Part shown: piece after piece, positions 48,506 through 56,312 of the stretch
Numbering within the stretch: position 1 is the first letter of the stretch
Layout: each line of letters opens with the position of its first letter
Source: JACVRW01 sp963827065
Lineage (GTDB): Bacteria; Actinomycetota; Thermoleophilia; Solirubrobacterales; Thermoleophilaceae
NCBI GenBank assembly: GCA_963827065.1
Contig: CAWGZM010000005.1
Span: 1 to 64,000 of the forward strand
DNA length: 64,000 nt
Direction of reading: 5' to 3'
Program-made: the position numbers and the translations under genes
Notes under the pieces: generated by a model
Database searches by the model: none
What the model saw: only the letters and a program-made list of their open reading frames with translations
What the model was told of the DNA's origin: nothing

Positions 48506-49143
48506 AGGCCGAGCCCGCGCTCCGCGGCCCAGCGCGAGAGCTCGTGCCGGCTCGAGAGCTGCAGCTTGCGCAGCACCGACGAGACGTGCGCCTCGACCGT
48601 CTTCGGCGAGATGTCGAGTCGCAGCGCGATCTCCTTGTACATGTAGCCGCGCGCGATGTGCTGGAGCACCTCGCGCTCGCGCGGAGTGAGCGCGTCGAGC
48701 TCGGACTCCGGCTGCGGCGCCGGGCCGGCGAAGGCGTCGAGCACGAAGCCCGCGAGGCGAGGCGAGAAGACGGCGTCGCCGCCCTCGACGCGCCGAACGG
48801 CGTCGGCCAGCTCCTCGCCCGAGATGTTCTTCGTCACGTAGCCGCGGGCGCCGGCGCGGATCACCGCGATCACGTCCTCGGCCGCGTCCGACACCGACAG
48901 TGCGAGGAAGGTCGGCGGCCGCTCCACCTCGGCGGCGATGCGGCGGATCACCTCGACGCCGCCGCCGTCCGGCATGTGCACGTCGAGCAGCACGACCTCG
49001 GGCTCGAGCTCGCGGATCGCGCGCACCGCCTCTGCCACGCCGCTTGCCTCACCCACGACCTCGAGCAGCGGGTCGAGCTCCGAGCGCACGCCGGCGCGGA
49101 AGAGCTGGTGATCGTCGACGATCAGGACGCGCGGCTGGCTCAT
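48502..49143 (-). CDS. NarL/LuxR-family response regulator
   Basis: A 213-residue two-component regulator. The receiver has VLIVDDHQLFRAGV, phosphorylation Asp in VVLLDVHMPDGGG and the switch Lys in GYVTKNIS; the output is a LuxR HTH (LTPREREVLQHIARGYMYKEIALRLDISPKTVEAHVSSVLRKLQLSSRHEL). It overlaps the histidine-kinase stop by 4 bases, so the two form a cognate pair resembling LiaRS/DesRK-type envelope systems. Confidence 0.94.
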   Translation of the reverse strand: MSQPRVLIVDDHQLFRAGVRSELDPLLEVVGEASGVAEAVRAIRELEPEVVLLDVHMPDGGGVEVIRRIAAEVERPPTFLALSVSDAAEDVIAVIRAGARGYVTKNISGEELADAVRRVEGGDAVFSPRLAGFVLDAFAGPAPQPESELDALTPREREVLQHIARGYMYKEIALRLDISPKTVEAHVSSVLRKLQLSSRHELSRWAAERGLGL

Positions 49144-50444
49144 CTCCGCGCCTCCAGGACGAGCTCCACCTCGGTGCCGGCCTCGGCCGAGCTGGTGATC
49201 GTCGCCCGGCCTCCGTGGCGCTCCATGCGGCCCACGATAGATTCGCGGACGCCGCGCCGGTCGGACGGCAGCTGCTCGGGGTCGAAGCCCGGACCGCGGT
49301 CGCGGACGAACACCTGCGTACGGCCGTCGGAGCTCTCGGCGTAGACGTCGACCGTCGAGCCGCCGCCGAACTTGGCCGCGTTGGTCATCGCCTCGCGTGC
49401 TGCAGCCACGACCGCCTCGGCCGACGGATCGAGGTCGCGGTCGCCCACCACTACGACCTCGACCGGCACGCCGTAGCGCTCCTCGACCTCGGTGGCCGCG
49501 GCCTCCAGGGCGGGTGCAAGCCGCGCCGCCGCGCCTGGCGCCGGCCGCCCGGCGAGCCAGGCGCGCAGCTCGCGCTCCTGGCGCCTGGCGATGGCGGCGA
49601 CCTCCTGCGGGTCGCCCGCGCGGCGCTGCACCATCGCCAGCGTCTGCAGGACCGAGTCATGCAGATGGGCGGCTACCTCGGCACGCTCCTGCGAGCGGAT
49701 CCGCTCCGCGCGCTCGCTCGTCAGCGAGCGGGCGAGCTTCACTATCCAGGGCGCGAAGATCACGCCCAGCACGACGATCGCGACGAGCACCGAGAGGAGC
49801 ACGTCGCGAGCCGCGCTGAGGGCGCCCGTCGTCTGGAGGAACACGAGCCCGGCGGCGATCACGAGCGCGATGCCGACGCCAGTGCGCGAGACCGCCAGGG
49901 CGGCGCGCCGTCCCTCCTCGTGTCTGAGGTCCTCGAGCGCCCCGGCTAGTCGGTCCCCGAGGCCCTCAGCGCGCGCCGTGGGCGCCGGCGGCGGAGCCGT
50001 CATTGGCGGCCGTGGGGGAGCCGGCACGCTGGGGACCTCGGCCTCCCGAGACCCGAGCGACTGGCGCCAGATCAGCGCACCGCCACTCGCCACCAACACG
50101 AGCGGCCACACGATCGCGTCCGAGAACCAGATGCCGAGCGCCCGGAAGGTGAGCAGCGCGCTGATCACGAGCAGGCCGGTTCCGAGGGCGACCTCGACGG
50201 CCGCGCGACCGGTGGGGGCGCGTGTCGGAGGCGCGGCGGCGGCCCTGGAGTCGTCCGCCGGGATCAGGAGCCACGCGAGCCCGTAGAGCACGACGCCAAT
50301 CCCGCCGGCGGCCGTGGCCGCGACGAACGCGAAGCGCACCAGCCACAGGTCGATCCCGTAGCGGCGCGAGATCCCGGCGCAGACGCCGCCGAGCCAGCGG
50401 TTGTCGCGGTCGCGGCGCAGCAGCTTGGGCGCGACGGCGCTCAT
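49140..50444 (-). CDS. PspC-domain HisKA_3 sensor histidine kinase
   Basis: A 434-residue kinase. Residues ~9-60 form a PspC domain (RDRDNRWLGGVCAGISRRYGIDLWLVRFAFVAATAAGGIGVVLYGLAWLLIP), then three more membrane segments, then the dimerisation helix with the phosphoacceptor His in VAAHLHDSVLQTLAMVQRRAG and an HATPase with EAMTNAAKFGGGSTVDVYAE (N box) and DRGPGFD (G1). PspC fused to a kinase points to sensing membrane or wall stress. ATG 50444 overlaps the end of the upstream 58-residue gene. Confidence 0.92.
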   Translation of the reverse strand: MSAVAPKLLRRDRDNRWLGGVCAGISRRYGIDLWLVRFAFVAATAAGGIGVVLYGLAWLLIPADDSRAAAAPPTRAPTGRAAVEVALGTGLLVISALLTFRALGIWFSDAIVWPLVLVASGGALIWRQSLGSREAEVPSVPAPPRPPMTAPPPAPTARAEGLGDRLAGALEDLRHEEGRRAALAVSRTGVGIALVIAAGLVFLQTTGALSAARDVLLSVLVAIVVLGVIFAPWIVKLARSLTSERAERIRSQERAEVAAHLHDSVLQTLAMVQRRAGDPQEVAAIARRQERELRAWLAGRPAPGAAARLAPALEAAATEVEERYGVPVEVVVVGDRDLDPSAEAVVAAAREAMTNAAKFGGGSTVDVYAESSDGRTQVFVRDRGPGFDPEQLPSDRRGVRESIVGRMERHGGRATITSSAEAGTEVELVLEARR

Positions 50445-50617
50445 CGCCCTCGCGTCAACCCGCGCGCCAGAAGGATCGCCCCCGCCGCGGCGCACGCAAC
50501 GGGGGCGAGGAGGGCGAAGCTGAGCCCGAGCGCGCCGGTGGCGTCGAGCAGCAGGATCAGCCCCAGCACGAGCACCGCGATGCCCGCGACAAGAGAGGGG
50601 ACGTCGGCGTTAGCCAC
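50441..50617 (-). CDS. 58-residue membrane protein
   Basis: A tiny protein with two hydrophobic helices (LVAGIAVLVLGLILLLDATGALGLSF and ALLAPVACAAAGAILLARGL). The GLILLLDATG motif resembles the LiaI/LiaF-type TM region. GTG 50617 overlaps the preceding PspC gene's stop, and its own stop overlaps the kinase start, so it is an operon member. It may relay between the PspC protein and the kinase; this is inference from position. Confidence 0.65.
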   Translation of the reverse strand: MANADVPSLVAGIAVLVLGLILLLDATGALGLSFALLAPVACAAAGAILLARGLTRGR

Positions 50618-52106
50618 CTTCGCCGTCACCGTTCGTGTCGCACCCGGAGTTGGTGCCCCGGTCGATGCCGCTGTCGATGTGGTCGAACTCGCCATCGAGG
50701 GTGGCCTCCTGCATGCCGAAATCGCTCGTCGAGTGGCCAATCAGGAGCTCCCCCACGCCGACCTCGGCGTCCACGATCAGCCTGCTCCGGTCGGGCGGGG
50801 CCGTCCGCTGATCCTCGTAATCGACGTCGATTCCGTCGCTGTCCCCGTCGAAGACGCCGGCGTAACCGACTCCGATGTCCGCCGTCGTCGCGACGCACAC
50901 GTCGTCGGGGACGATCAGGCGCGCCGAGCCCACGCCCAGGTCGAGCTGGAGCGGGGTGTCTCCGGCAGGCAGATCGGTGTTGCGCAGGTCGACCGTCAGC
51001 TCGCCGATGCCGAGCTCGTAGCGGTCGCGCAGGTCGATCGTGGACGCCGGCCGGTAGTTGCGGTCGCCCACGCCACCGTCGAGGTCGATCCCCGCGGCCG
51101 AGACAGCGCCCGCCGAGAGGGCGAGCGCGAGCGCGGGCAGGATCAGCCAGCGGATCGGCTTGAGGAAGGCGCCCACGACGATCGCAACCCCTGCCCCGAT
51201 CACGAGCGCTGCGACGATCGCCTCGCCTCCGGCGGCCGCGGCCCACGCTCCACCGAACGCCACGATCCCGCAGAGGATGAGCAGCCCGATGCCTAGGGCC
51301 GCGCGCCGGAGGATGTCTCCCGCGTCTCCACTGGGTCCTTCTCCGGAGACGACCCACCAGACAAGGACACCGGCCGCGACCAGAAAGGCGAGTGGGACGA
51401 GGATCCCGCCGAGGATGAGCCCGCCACCAAGAAGAAAGGGCCACGCGATGATCAGCAACACCACGACCCCTGCGATCACGAGGCCACGATTACGGCCGTC
51501 GACGGAAGCTCCGTCGACGGCCGCCTGCGCGACAGAGTCCTCCTTCGGGATCAGCAGCAGCGCCGCCAGGTAGAGCAGCACGCCCGCGCCGCCGATCAGG
51601 GTCAGCACGATCGCGCCGATCCGGAAGAAGACCGGGTCGGTGTTGAAGTAGCGCCCGAGGCCCGCACAGACGCCGCCGAGCACTCTGCCCTGCTGCACGC
51701 GCAGCAGGCGCCGCGGGGGCGGGGCGGCACCCGGGCCGCCACCGGCAGCCCCACCGCCCGCGCCCGCGCCGGCGCCTGCAGCCATCGGCTCGGTCGTCGC
51801 CTCGTCCCCGGACGGCGCCTGTGGACCGCGCGGATCCTCTGGCCGCGTTGCCGCCTCGGGCTGCTCGGCCGTGGGCTGCTCGGCGCTGGGCTCCTCGACG
51901 GTCGCGGCCTCGTCGGCCGGCACCTCATCCTCGACGGGCTCGGGCTCCTCCGGCGGGCCTTCGGCCGTCGGCTCGTCGCCACCCTCGGGCTGCTCCTCGG
52001 TCGCCGGCACGTCCTCCATCGGCTCGTCCGCGGGGCGCTCGGCGGTCGGCTCGTCGCCGCGCTCGGACTCGTTCTTGTCGTGAATATGCTCGTTGCGGTC
52101 GTCCAT
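50610..52106 (-). CDS. PspC-domain envelope-stress protein with LiaF-like C-terminus
   Basis: A 498-residue protein. The first ~190 residues are very acidic and Pro/Glu-rich (ERPADEPMEDVPATEEQPEGGDE), followed by a Gly/Ala linker, a PspC domain (VQQGRVLGGVCAGLGRYFNTDPVFFRIGAIVLTLIGGAGVLLYLAALLLIPKEDS), more membrane helices, and a C-terminal beta-helix-like LiaF/DUF4097 region (LQLDLGVGSARLIVPDDVCVATTADIGVGYAGV). ATG 52106 follows GGAGGA. It heads the operon with the small membrane protein, kinase, regulator and nagA, a LiaFSR-like layout. Confidence 0.8.
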   Translation of the reverse strand: MDDRNEHIHDKNESERGDEPTAERPADEPMEDVPATEEQPEGGDEPTAEGPPEEPEPVEDEVPADEAATVEEPSAEQPTAEQPEAATRPEDPRGPQAPSGDEATTEPMAAGAGAGAGGGAAGGGPGAAPPPRRLLRVQQGRVLGGVCAGLGRYFNTDPVFFRIGAIVLTLIGGAGVLLYLAALLLIPKEDSVAQAAVDGASVDGRNRGLVIAGVVVLLIIAWPFLLGGGLILGGILVPLAFLVAAGVLVWWVVSGEGPSGDAGDILRRAALGIGLLILCGIVAFGGAWAAAAGGEAIVAALVIGAGVAIVVGAFLKPIRWLILPALALALSAGAVSAAGIDLDGGVGDRNYRPASTIDLRDRYELGIGELTVDLRNTDLPAGDTPLQLDLGVGSARLIVPDDVCVATTADIGVGYAGVFDGDSDGIDVDYEDQRTAPPDRSRLIVDAEVGVGELLIGHSTSDFGMQEATLDGEFDHIDSGIDRGTNSGCDTNGDGEGG

Positions 52107-52226
52107 GGTGTCCTCCGATGGCTTGCCTGCTGGTGCCATCGAGACTGCCGTCGGAGAGGCGGTTCGCCTATCGGGAATGATCCCTAAGGGCGCTTCCCAG
52201 GAGGTGCCCTGCAAGCACCGCGCCGC

Positions 52227-52232
52227 TAGACT
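52227..52232 (+). promoter_or_regulatory. -10 box of tmRNA gene (TAGACT)
   Basis: TAGACT lies 15 bases before the mature tmRNA 5' end. No good -35 box is seen. RNase P would trim the short leader. Confidence 0.4.
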
Positions 52233-52246
52233 TGGCAGGGCAACAA

Positions 52247-52614
52247 GGGGGCGAACCAGCTTCGACGTGGGGCTGACGTTCCCGATGTGGCGAGTCGAGG
52301 ACTCCGGGTTGGCCTCGCAAAAAAATCCCGGAAACCAATAGACGCGGACTCTCATCGAGTTCAGCCCCTCGCCGCTTAAGTAGGTGAGGGAGTCGCGCCG
52401 GACAGCCCGCGGTCCGGGTACGTGGCTTCAGATAGCGGGCTTACCCAGGCGGCCTGACCCTCGGTCGCACGGGGACATCTAAGAGGGTGTGGCGCCGGGG
52501 ACGTGCCCCGCGGATTGACCGAACCGGTTGCCGAGAGTCGACTCCGACGGGAACGCTCGTAGCAAGCATCGGGAGTGTGTTCCGCGGACGCCGGGGCAGT
52601 GCCGGCCGCCTCCA
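52247..52614 (+). ncRNA. ssrA: transfer-messenger RNA (tmRNA)
   Basis: One-piece tmRNA of ~368 bases. The 5' end GGGGGCG pairs with CGCCTCC at 52607-52613 (one G-U) as the acceptor stem, with discriminator A. Near the 5' end AGCTTCGACG matches the invariant TTCGACG of the tRNA-like domain. The mRNA part encodes a degradation tag at 52344-52379 reading ADSHRVQPLAA and TAA, close to the mycobacterial tag ADSHQRDYALAA. CCA is not encoded (CTA follows). The T arm GCCGG/CCGGC has an unusual loop GGCAGTG instead of TTCRANY, a possible sequence error or true divergence. Acts with SmpB, encoded at 46.9 kb. Confidence 0.88.
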
Positions 52615-52686
52615 CTACCGACTACAGCAGGCGTTGGTCCCCGAGGGGGGCTGACGCCCTGCGCCTACTCGGACCAGCCGCTCGGG

Positions 52687-52887
52687 CTACGCCTTGGGAG
52701 GAGGCTCGATGTGATCCTCCGAGCCCTCGCCCTCGATCTCCGTCCGCTGTGACTCGTCAGGGTCGCCGGACTTCAGCTTCTCCACGTCGCCCTCGACGTC
52801 ATCCTCGCGACCCTCTTTGTAGGCATGCAGCGAGGTCTCGGGGAGGGTCTCCTCGTCGGCACGCTTTTGCTCGTCATCGCCGGACAT
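52687..52887 (-). CDS. small acidic hydrophilic protein
   Basis: A 66-residue protein rich in Asp, Glu and Lys (SGDDEQKRADEETLPETSLHAYKEGREDDVEGDVEKLKSGD), with no hydrophobic core and so probably disordered. GAGGTG 6 bases before ATG 52887 supports translation. It is not recognised. It lies alone downstream of tmRNA on the other strand. Confidence 0.5.
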   Translation of the reverse strand: MSGDDEQKRADEETLPETSLHAYKEGREDDVEGDVEKLKSGDPDESQRTEIEGEGSEDHIEPPPKA

Positions 52888-53140
52888 CGGTCACCTCGGT
52901 CGCCGGGTCACGCCCCGGATCGGACGCGTAGGCCCATCTACCCCGGCCGCCGACCGGCAATCACCGCTACGCCGGCGTGGGCCGTCCGAGCGGAGCCGTT
53001 ACGTGCGCACGGGACGTGCTCCACAGTGGCACCCCGATCAAGAAGGCGAGCGAGTCGCGTGAGAGACGGGGCGAGCCCATAGGGACTCCTCAAAGCCGGG
53101 TACGGACGACCCTGCGCCTACGGCGCACCACCGTCCGACC
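52888..53140. other. intergenic stretch, mostly empty
   Basis: 253 bases between two reverse-strand genes. The only structure seen is TGCGCC-tac-GGCGCA at about 53122-53136, a short GC hairpin that could end the exonuclease transcript. No RNA gene or open frame was supported. Confidence 0.4.
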
Positions 53141-53998
53141 TCAATCCTCCGGCTCGAGCCGCGCCGCCAGCCTGTCCATGCCGCGTTCCCGCGCGGCCGC
53201 CGCGGCGCCGGCGCGGTCCAGCTCGCGGTCCTTCGGCAGCTCGACGTCGACGTCGCGGAGCGTCGCAATGTCCTTGAAGCGCAGCAGCTCCTCGCGTTGG
53301 GAAGTCAGGGCGGCGCGAACGCGCGGCTTCGTCTCGCGGATCGCGCCGTCCAGCGCAGCCTCGAGCGACCCGTGCCGCTTCAGCAGGTCGGCCGCCCCCT
53401 TCTCGCCGATGCCCTTCGCCCCGGGGATGCCGTCGGAGGGGTCGCCGCGCAGCGCGATGAAGTCCGGCACCAGCTCGGGAGGAACGCCGTAGCGCTTGCG
53501 TACCTCGTCGGGGTCGACCGCCTCGGCCCCGCGGCCGCCCGTGCGCACGTAGAGGATCGTCACGCGGTCGCTCGCGCACTGGAACATGTCCCGGTCTCCG
53601 GTCATCACCAGGACGGTGCCGCCCGCATCGGCCTCGCGGCTGGCGTAAGAGCCGAGCAGGTCGTCGGCCTCGAGGTTGTCGCTGACGGCGACGGTCCAGC
53701 CGAAGGCTCCGAAGAAATCGGGCGAGTCGGCGAACTGGGGCGCCAGCGTGTCGGGTACCTCGGGCCGCTCGGCGTGGTAGCCGTCGAACAGCTCGAGCCG
53801 GTAGTCGGCCGCGTCGGGCCCGAAGCAGAGGACGACGGCGCGCGGCGAGTGCTCCTCGACCTCGCGCAGGATGAGGTTGGCGGTGCCGAGCAGGGCGTTG
53901 ACGGGCCGCTTGTCCTTCCCCTTGATCGAGTCCGGGAGCGCGTAGAAGGCGCGGAACAGCATCGAGGGCGCGTCGACGACTAGAAGTGGTCCTGGCAT
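53141..53998 (-). CDS. 5'-3' exonuclease (PolA N-terminal/flap endonuclease type)
   Basis: A 285-residue FEN-family nuclease without a polymerase domain. It begins LLVVDAPSMLFRAFYALPDSIKG and holds the metal-binding acidic clusters in NLEADDLLGSYASREAD and VLVMTGDRDMFQ, then the helix-hairpin-helix DFIALRGDPSDGIPGAKGIGEKGAADLLKRHGSLEAAL. It would remove RNA primers or flaps. The gene is divergent from the UdgX gene across 32 bases, a DNA-repair pairing. Confidence 0.92.
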   Translation of the reverse strand: MPGPLLVVDAPSMLFRAFYALPDSIKGKDKRPVNALLGTANLILREVEEHSPRAVVLCFGPDAADYRLELFDGYHAERPEVPDTLAPQFADSPDFFGAFGWTVAVSDNLEADDLLGSYASREADAGGTVLVMTGDRDMFQCASDRVTILYVRTGGRGAEAVDPDEVRKRYGVPPELVPDFIALRGDPSDGIPGAKGIGEKGAADLLKRHGSLEAALDGAIRETKPRVRAALTSQREELLRFKDIATLRDVDVELPKDRELDRAGAAAAARERGMDRLAARLEPED

Positions 53999-54030
53999 GC
54001 CGGGCAGGCTAGCCGGGTAGCCGGGAGGGA

Positions 54031-54666
54031 GTGCCGGAGGAACCGAACGATGCGACGCCGTTCCTCCCCGAGCGCCGGTCGCTCGCGGCCCTGCGTGAGG
54101 CCGCCGCGAAGTGCCGCGGCTGCCACCTGTGGCGGAACGCCACGCAGACCGTCTTCGGCGAGGGACTGAAGCGCTCGCGCCTCATGTTGGTCGGCGAGCA
54201 GCCGGGCGACAGAGAGGACCGCGCCGGCAGGCCGTTCGTCGGCCCCGCCAGCCGGGAGCTCGACCGTGCGCTCGTGGCGGCGGGCATAGAACGCCGGGAG
54301 GCGTATCTCACGAACGTCGTCAAGCACTTCAAGTTCGAGGAACGCGGCGGACGGCGCATCCACCAGACGCCCAAGCGCTTCGAGGTCGAGGCGTGCCGCC
54401 CCTGGCTCGACGAGGAGCTGATGGTCGTGCAGCCGGAGGCGCTCGTGCTGCTCGGCGCCACCTCCTCGAAGGCCCTGTTCGGCAGCTCTTTCCGCCTGAC
54501 CAAGCACCGCGGCGAGCTGCTCGACTCGGACCTCGCGGACATCGTCACGGCGACGATCCATCCATCGGCGATCCTGCGCGGGCCACCCGAGGATCGCCAG
54601 GCGCAGCGCGAGGCGCTCGTTGCCGACCTGCGCGTGGTGACGGAGGCGCTCGGCAAGGGCCGATGA
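54031..54666 (+). CDS. udgX: UdgX-type uracil-DNA-binding glycosylase
   Basis: A 211-residue Fe-S uracil-DNA glycosylase-fold protein. CRGC (residues 28-31) starts the 4Fe-4S site, with other Cys in EACRPW; motif A is VGEQPGDREDRAGRPFVGPA. The loop GRRIHQTP is the UdgX hallmark: its His (residue 111 here, 109 in the mycobacterial enzyme) becomes covalently bonded to the abasic site after uracil release, making an irreversible protein-DNA link. ATIHPSAILRG is motif B. The GTG start is at 54031. Family 4 glycosylases lack the RRIH loop, so UdgX is preferred. Confidence 0.92.
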   Translation: MPEEPNDATPFLPERRSLAALREAAAKCRGCHLWRNATQTVFGEGLKRSRLMLVGEQPGDREDRAGRPFVGPASRELDRALVAAGIERREAYLTNVVKHFKFEERGGRRIHQTPKRFEVEACRPWLDEELMVVQPEALVLLGATSSKALFGSSFRLTKHRGELLDSDLADIVTATIHPSAILRGPPEDRQAQREALVADLRVVTEALGKGR

Positions 54667-54723
54667 GTCCGCCGCCCCGAGGCGGTCTCATATCGAGAGA
54701 ACCAGAGAGCCGGAGGACTGAGA

Positions 54724-55473
54724 ATGCTGCTGGAGAACAAGAACGCCGTCATCTACGGGGCCGGCGGCGGGATCGGCGGCGCCATGGCGCGCGCCTTCGC
54801 GACCGAGGGAGCCAGGGTCTTCCTCACCGGCCGCACGCGCGAGAAGCTCGACGCGCTCGCCGGCGAGATCAGCGCGGCCGGCGGCACGGCCGCGGTCGCC
54901 GAGTTCGACGCGCTCGACAAGCGGGCCGTCGACGAGCACGCCGACGCGGTCGCCGCCCAGGGCGGGCTGCACATCTCGTTCAACCTGATCGCCCACCCGG
55001 CTCATCACGGCACGCCAATGGTCGAGATGGACGTGGACGACTACCTGCAGCCGGTCGCGAAGGCGGTGCGGAGCAACTTCCTCACGATCGCCGCCGCGGC
55101 ACGTCACATGAAAGAGCAGGGCGGCGGAGTGATCCTCTTCTTCGGCGGTTCGGGCGATCCGATGCGCGACTACTACCTGGGTGGTACCCAGGTCGCGTTC
55201 GAGGCGCTCGAGTCGATGCGGCGCCAGCTCTCCGCGGAGCTCGGCAAGGACGGCATTCGGGCGGTGACCCTCCGAAGCGGAGGCGTGCCCGACTCAGTGC
55301 CGGACTTCGAGGGCCGCAACGCGATCGTCGACGGCATCGTGAGCGAGACCATGCTCGGGCGAGCCGCGACCTACGAGGACATCGGCAACGCCGCCGCGTT
55401 CGCGGCATCGGACCGCGGCCGCATCATGACGGCCGCCACCGTGAACGTCAGCGCCGGGGCGCTCGTCGACTAG
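54724..55473 (+). CDS. SDR-family oxidoreductase with non-canonical active site
   Basis: A 249-residue Rossmann protein: NAVIYGAGGGIGGAMARAFATEGARVFLTGRT binds NAD(P). Where classical SDRs have YxxxK this one has LGGTQ (in DYYLGGTQVAFEAL), so both catalytic Tyr and Lys are replaced, although a Tyr lies next to the site; the Ser region reads ILFFGGSGDP. Catalysis may use other residues or be absent. GGAGGA precedes ATG 54724. There is no obvious pathway partner; it follows udgX by 57 bases. Confidence 0.8.
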   Translation: MLLENKNAVIYGAGGGIGGAMARAFATEGARVFLTGRTREKLDALAGEISAAGGTAAVAEFDALDKRAVDEHADAVAAQGGLHISFNLIAHPAHHGTPMVEMDVDDYLQPVAKAVRSNFLTIAAAARHMKEQGGGVILFFGGSGDPMRDYYLGGTQVAFEALESMRRQLSAELGKDGIRAVTLRSGGVPDSVPDFEGRNAIVDGIVSETMLGRAATYEDIGNAAAFAASDRGRIMTAATVNVSAGALVD

Positions 55474-56312
55474 CCCGAGCTGCGCAGAGCGCGCGAGCGC
55501 TCGGCCACAGGCTGGAGGAAGTCCGGCAGCGGGCGGACCAGGCCACGCCCGGTCTCCCGCTCCCAGATCTGCTCGAGCTGGGCGAGGTGCTCGTCCATGA
55601 CCTCGTCGATCAGTCCGAAGTCGGCCGAGCGGATCGCCGCGAGCGTGCGCTCGTGGATCGAGATCACCCAGTCGGGGACGAGCGGGGCGTGCACCGCCAT
55701 GTCGCGCGCGATCTCGAGCCGGCGCAGCACGCTGCGCATGAGCTGCACGACGGTCGAGTTGCGGGTCGCTCGCGCCATCGCCAGATGGAACTTGAGATCG
55801 AGCTGCAGGAAGAGGTCCTCGTTGCGAAGGAAGTCGTCGGCGGCCGCAAGCTCGCGCTTTCGCTCGATCAGCGCGGCGAGCGCGGCGAAGTCGTCCTCGC
55901 TCGCGTGTACGGCGGCGAGCTGGGCGACGCGCGGCTCCAGCAGGCGGCGCGCCTCGAGCACTCCCGCCACCTCGCTCACGCGGATCGCCTGGCGCGAGCG
56001 CACGAGCTCGCGCGGGATCAGCTCGGAGCTGACGAAGATGCCGCCGGACTGGCCGCGCCGGACCTCGAGCACGCCCACCTCAGCCAGTGTCCTGACGGCC
56101 TCGCGCAGGGTTGGGCGGCTGATCCGCATCTGTGCGGCGAGCTCACGCTCGGACGGGAGGCGGTCGCCGACGTGCAGGTCGCCCGACTTGATCTTCTCCG
56201 CGATCTGCTCGACGGCTTCCTCGAAGGTCCGGCGGGAGGAGACAGGCTCGAACGAGCGCTCCAAACCGGCGCGAGTATAGGCAGGCGGGTCGCTCAGAAG
56301 CGAGGGGTTCAT
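55470..56312 (-). CDS. FadR-subfamily GntR transcriptional regulator
   Basis: A 280-residue regulator: N-terminal GntR winged helix (EEAVEQIAEKIKSGDLHVGDRLPSERELAAQMRISRPTLREAVRTLAEVGVLEVRRGQSGGIFV) and a FadR/VanR-type FCD domain (LEARRLLEPRVAQLAAVHASEDD, then LDLKFHLAMARATRNSTVVQLM with metal-binding Asp/His). ATG 56312 overlaps the stop of the dehydrogenase gene, so it is cotranscribed with it and probably regulates amino-acid catabolism, sensing an acyl or keto acid. Confidence 0.9.
   Translation of the reverse strand: MNPSLLSDPPAYTRAGLERSFEPVSSRRTFEEAVEQIAEKIKSGDLHVGDRLPSERELAAQMRISRPTLREAVRTLAEVGVLEVRRGQSGGIFVSSELIPRELVRSRQAIRVSEVAGVLEARRLLEPRVAQLAAVHASEDDFAALAALIERKRELAAADDFLRNEDLFLQLDLKFHLAMARATRNSTVVQLMRSVLRRLEIARDMAVHAPLVPDWVISIHERTLAAIRSADFGLIDEVMDEHLAQLEQIWERETGRGLVRPLPDFLQPVAERSRALRSSG

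Noticed and set aside
52888..53140. Search for a tRNA or small RNA in the gap before the exonuclease gene
   Set aside because: No cloverleaf or conserved T-loop seen, only a short hairpin.
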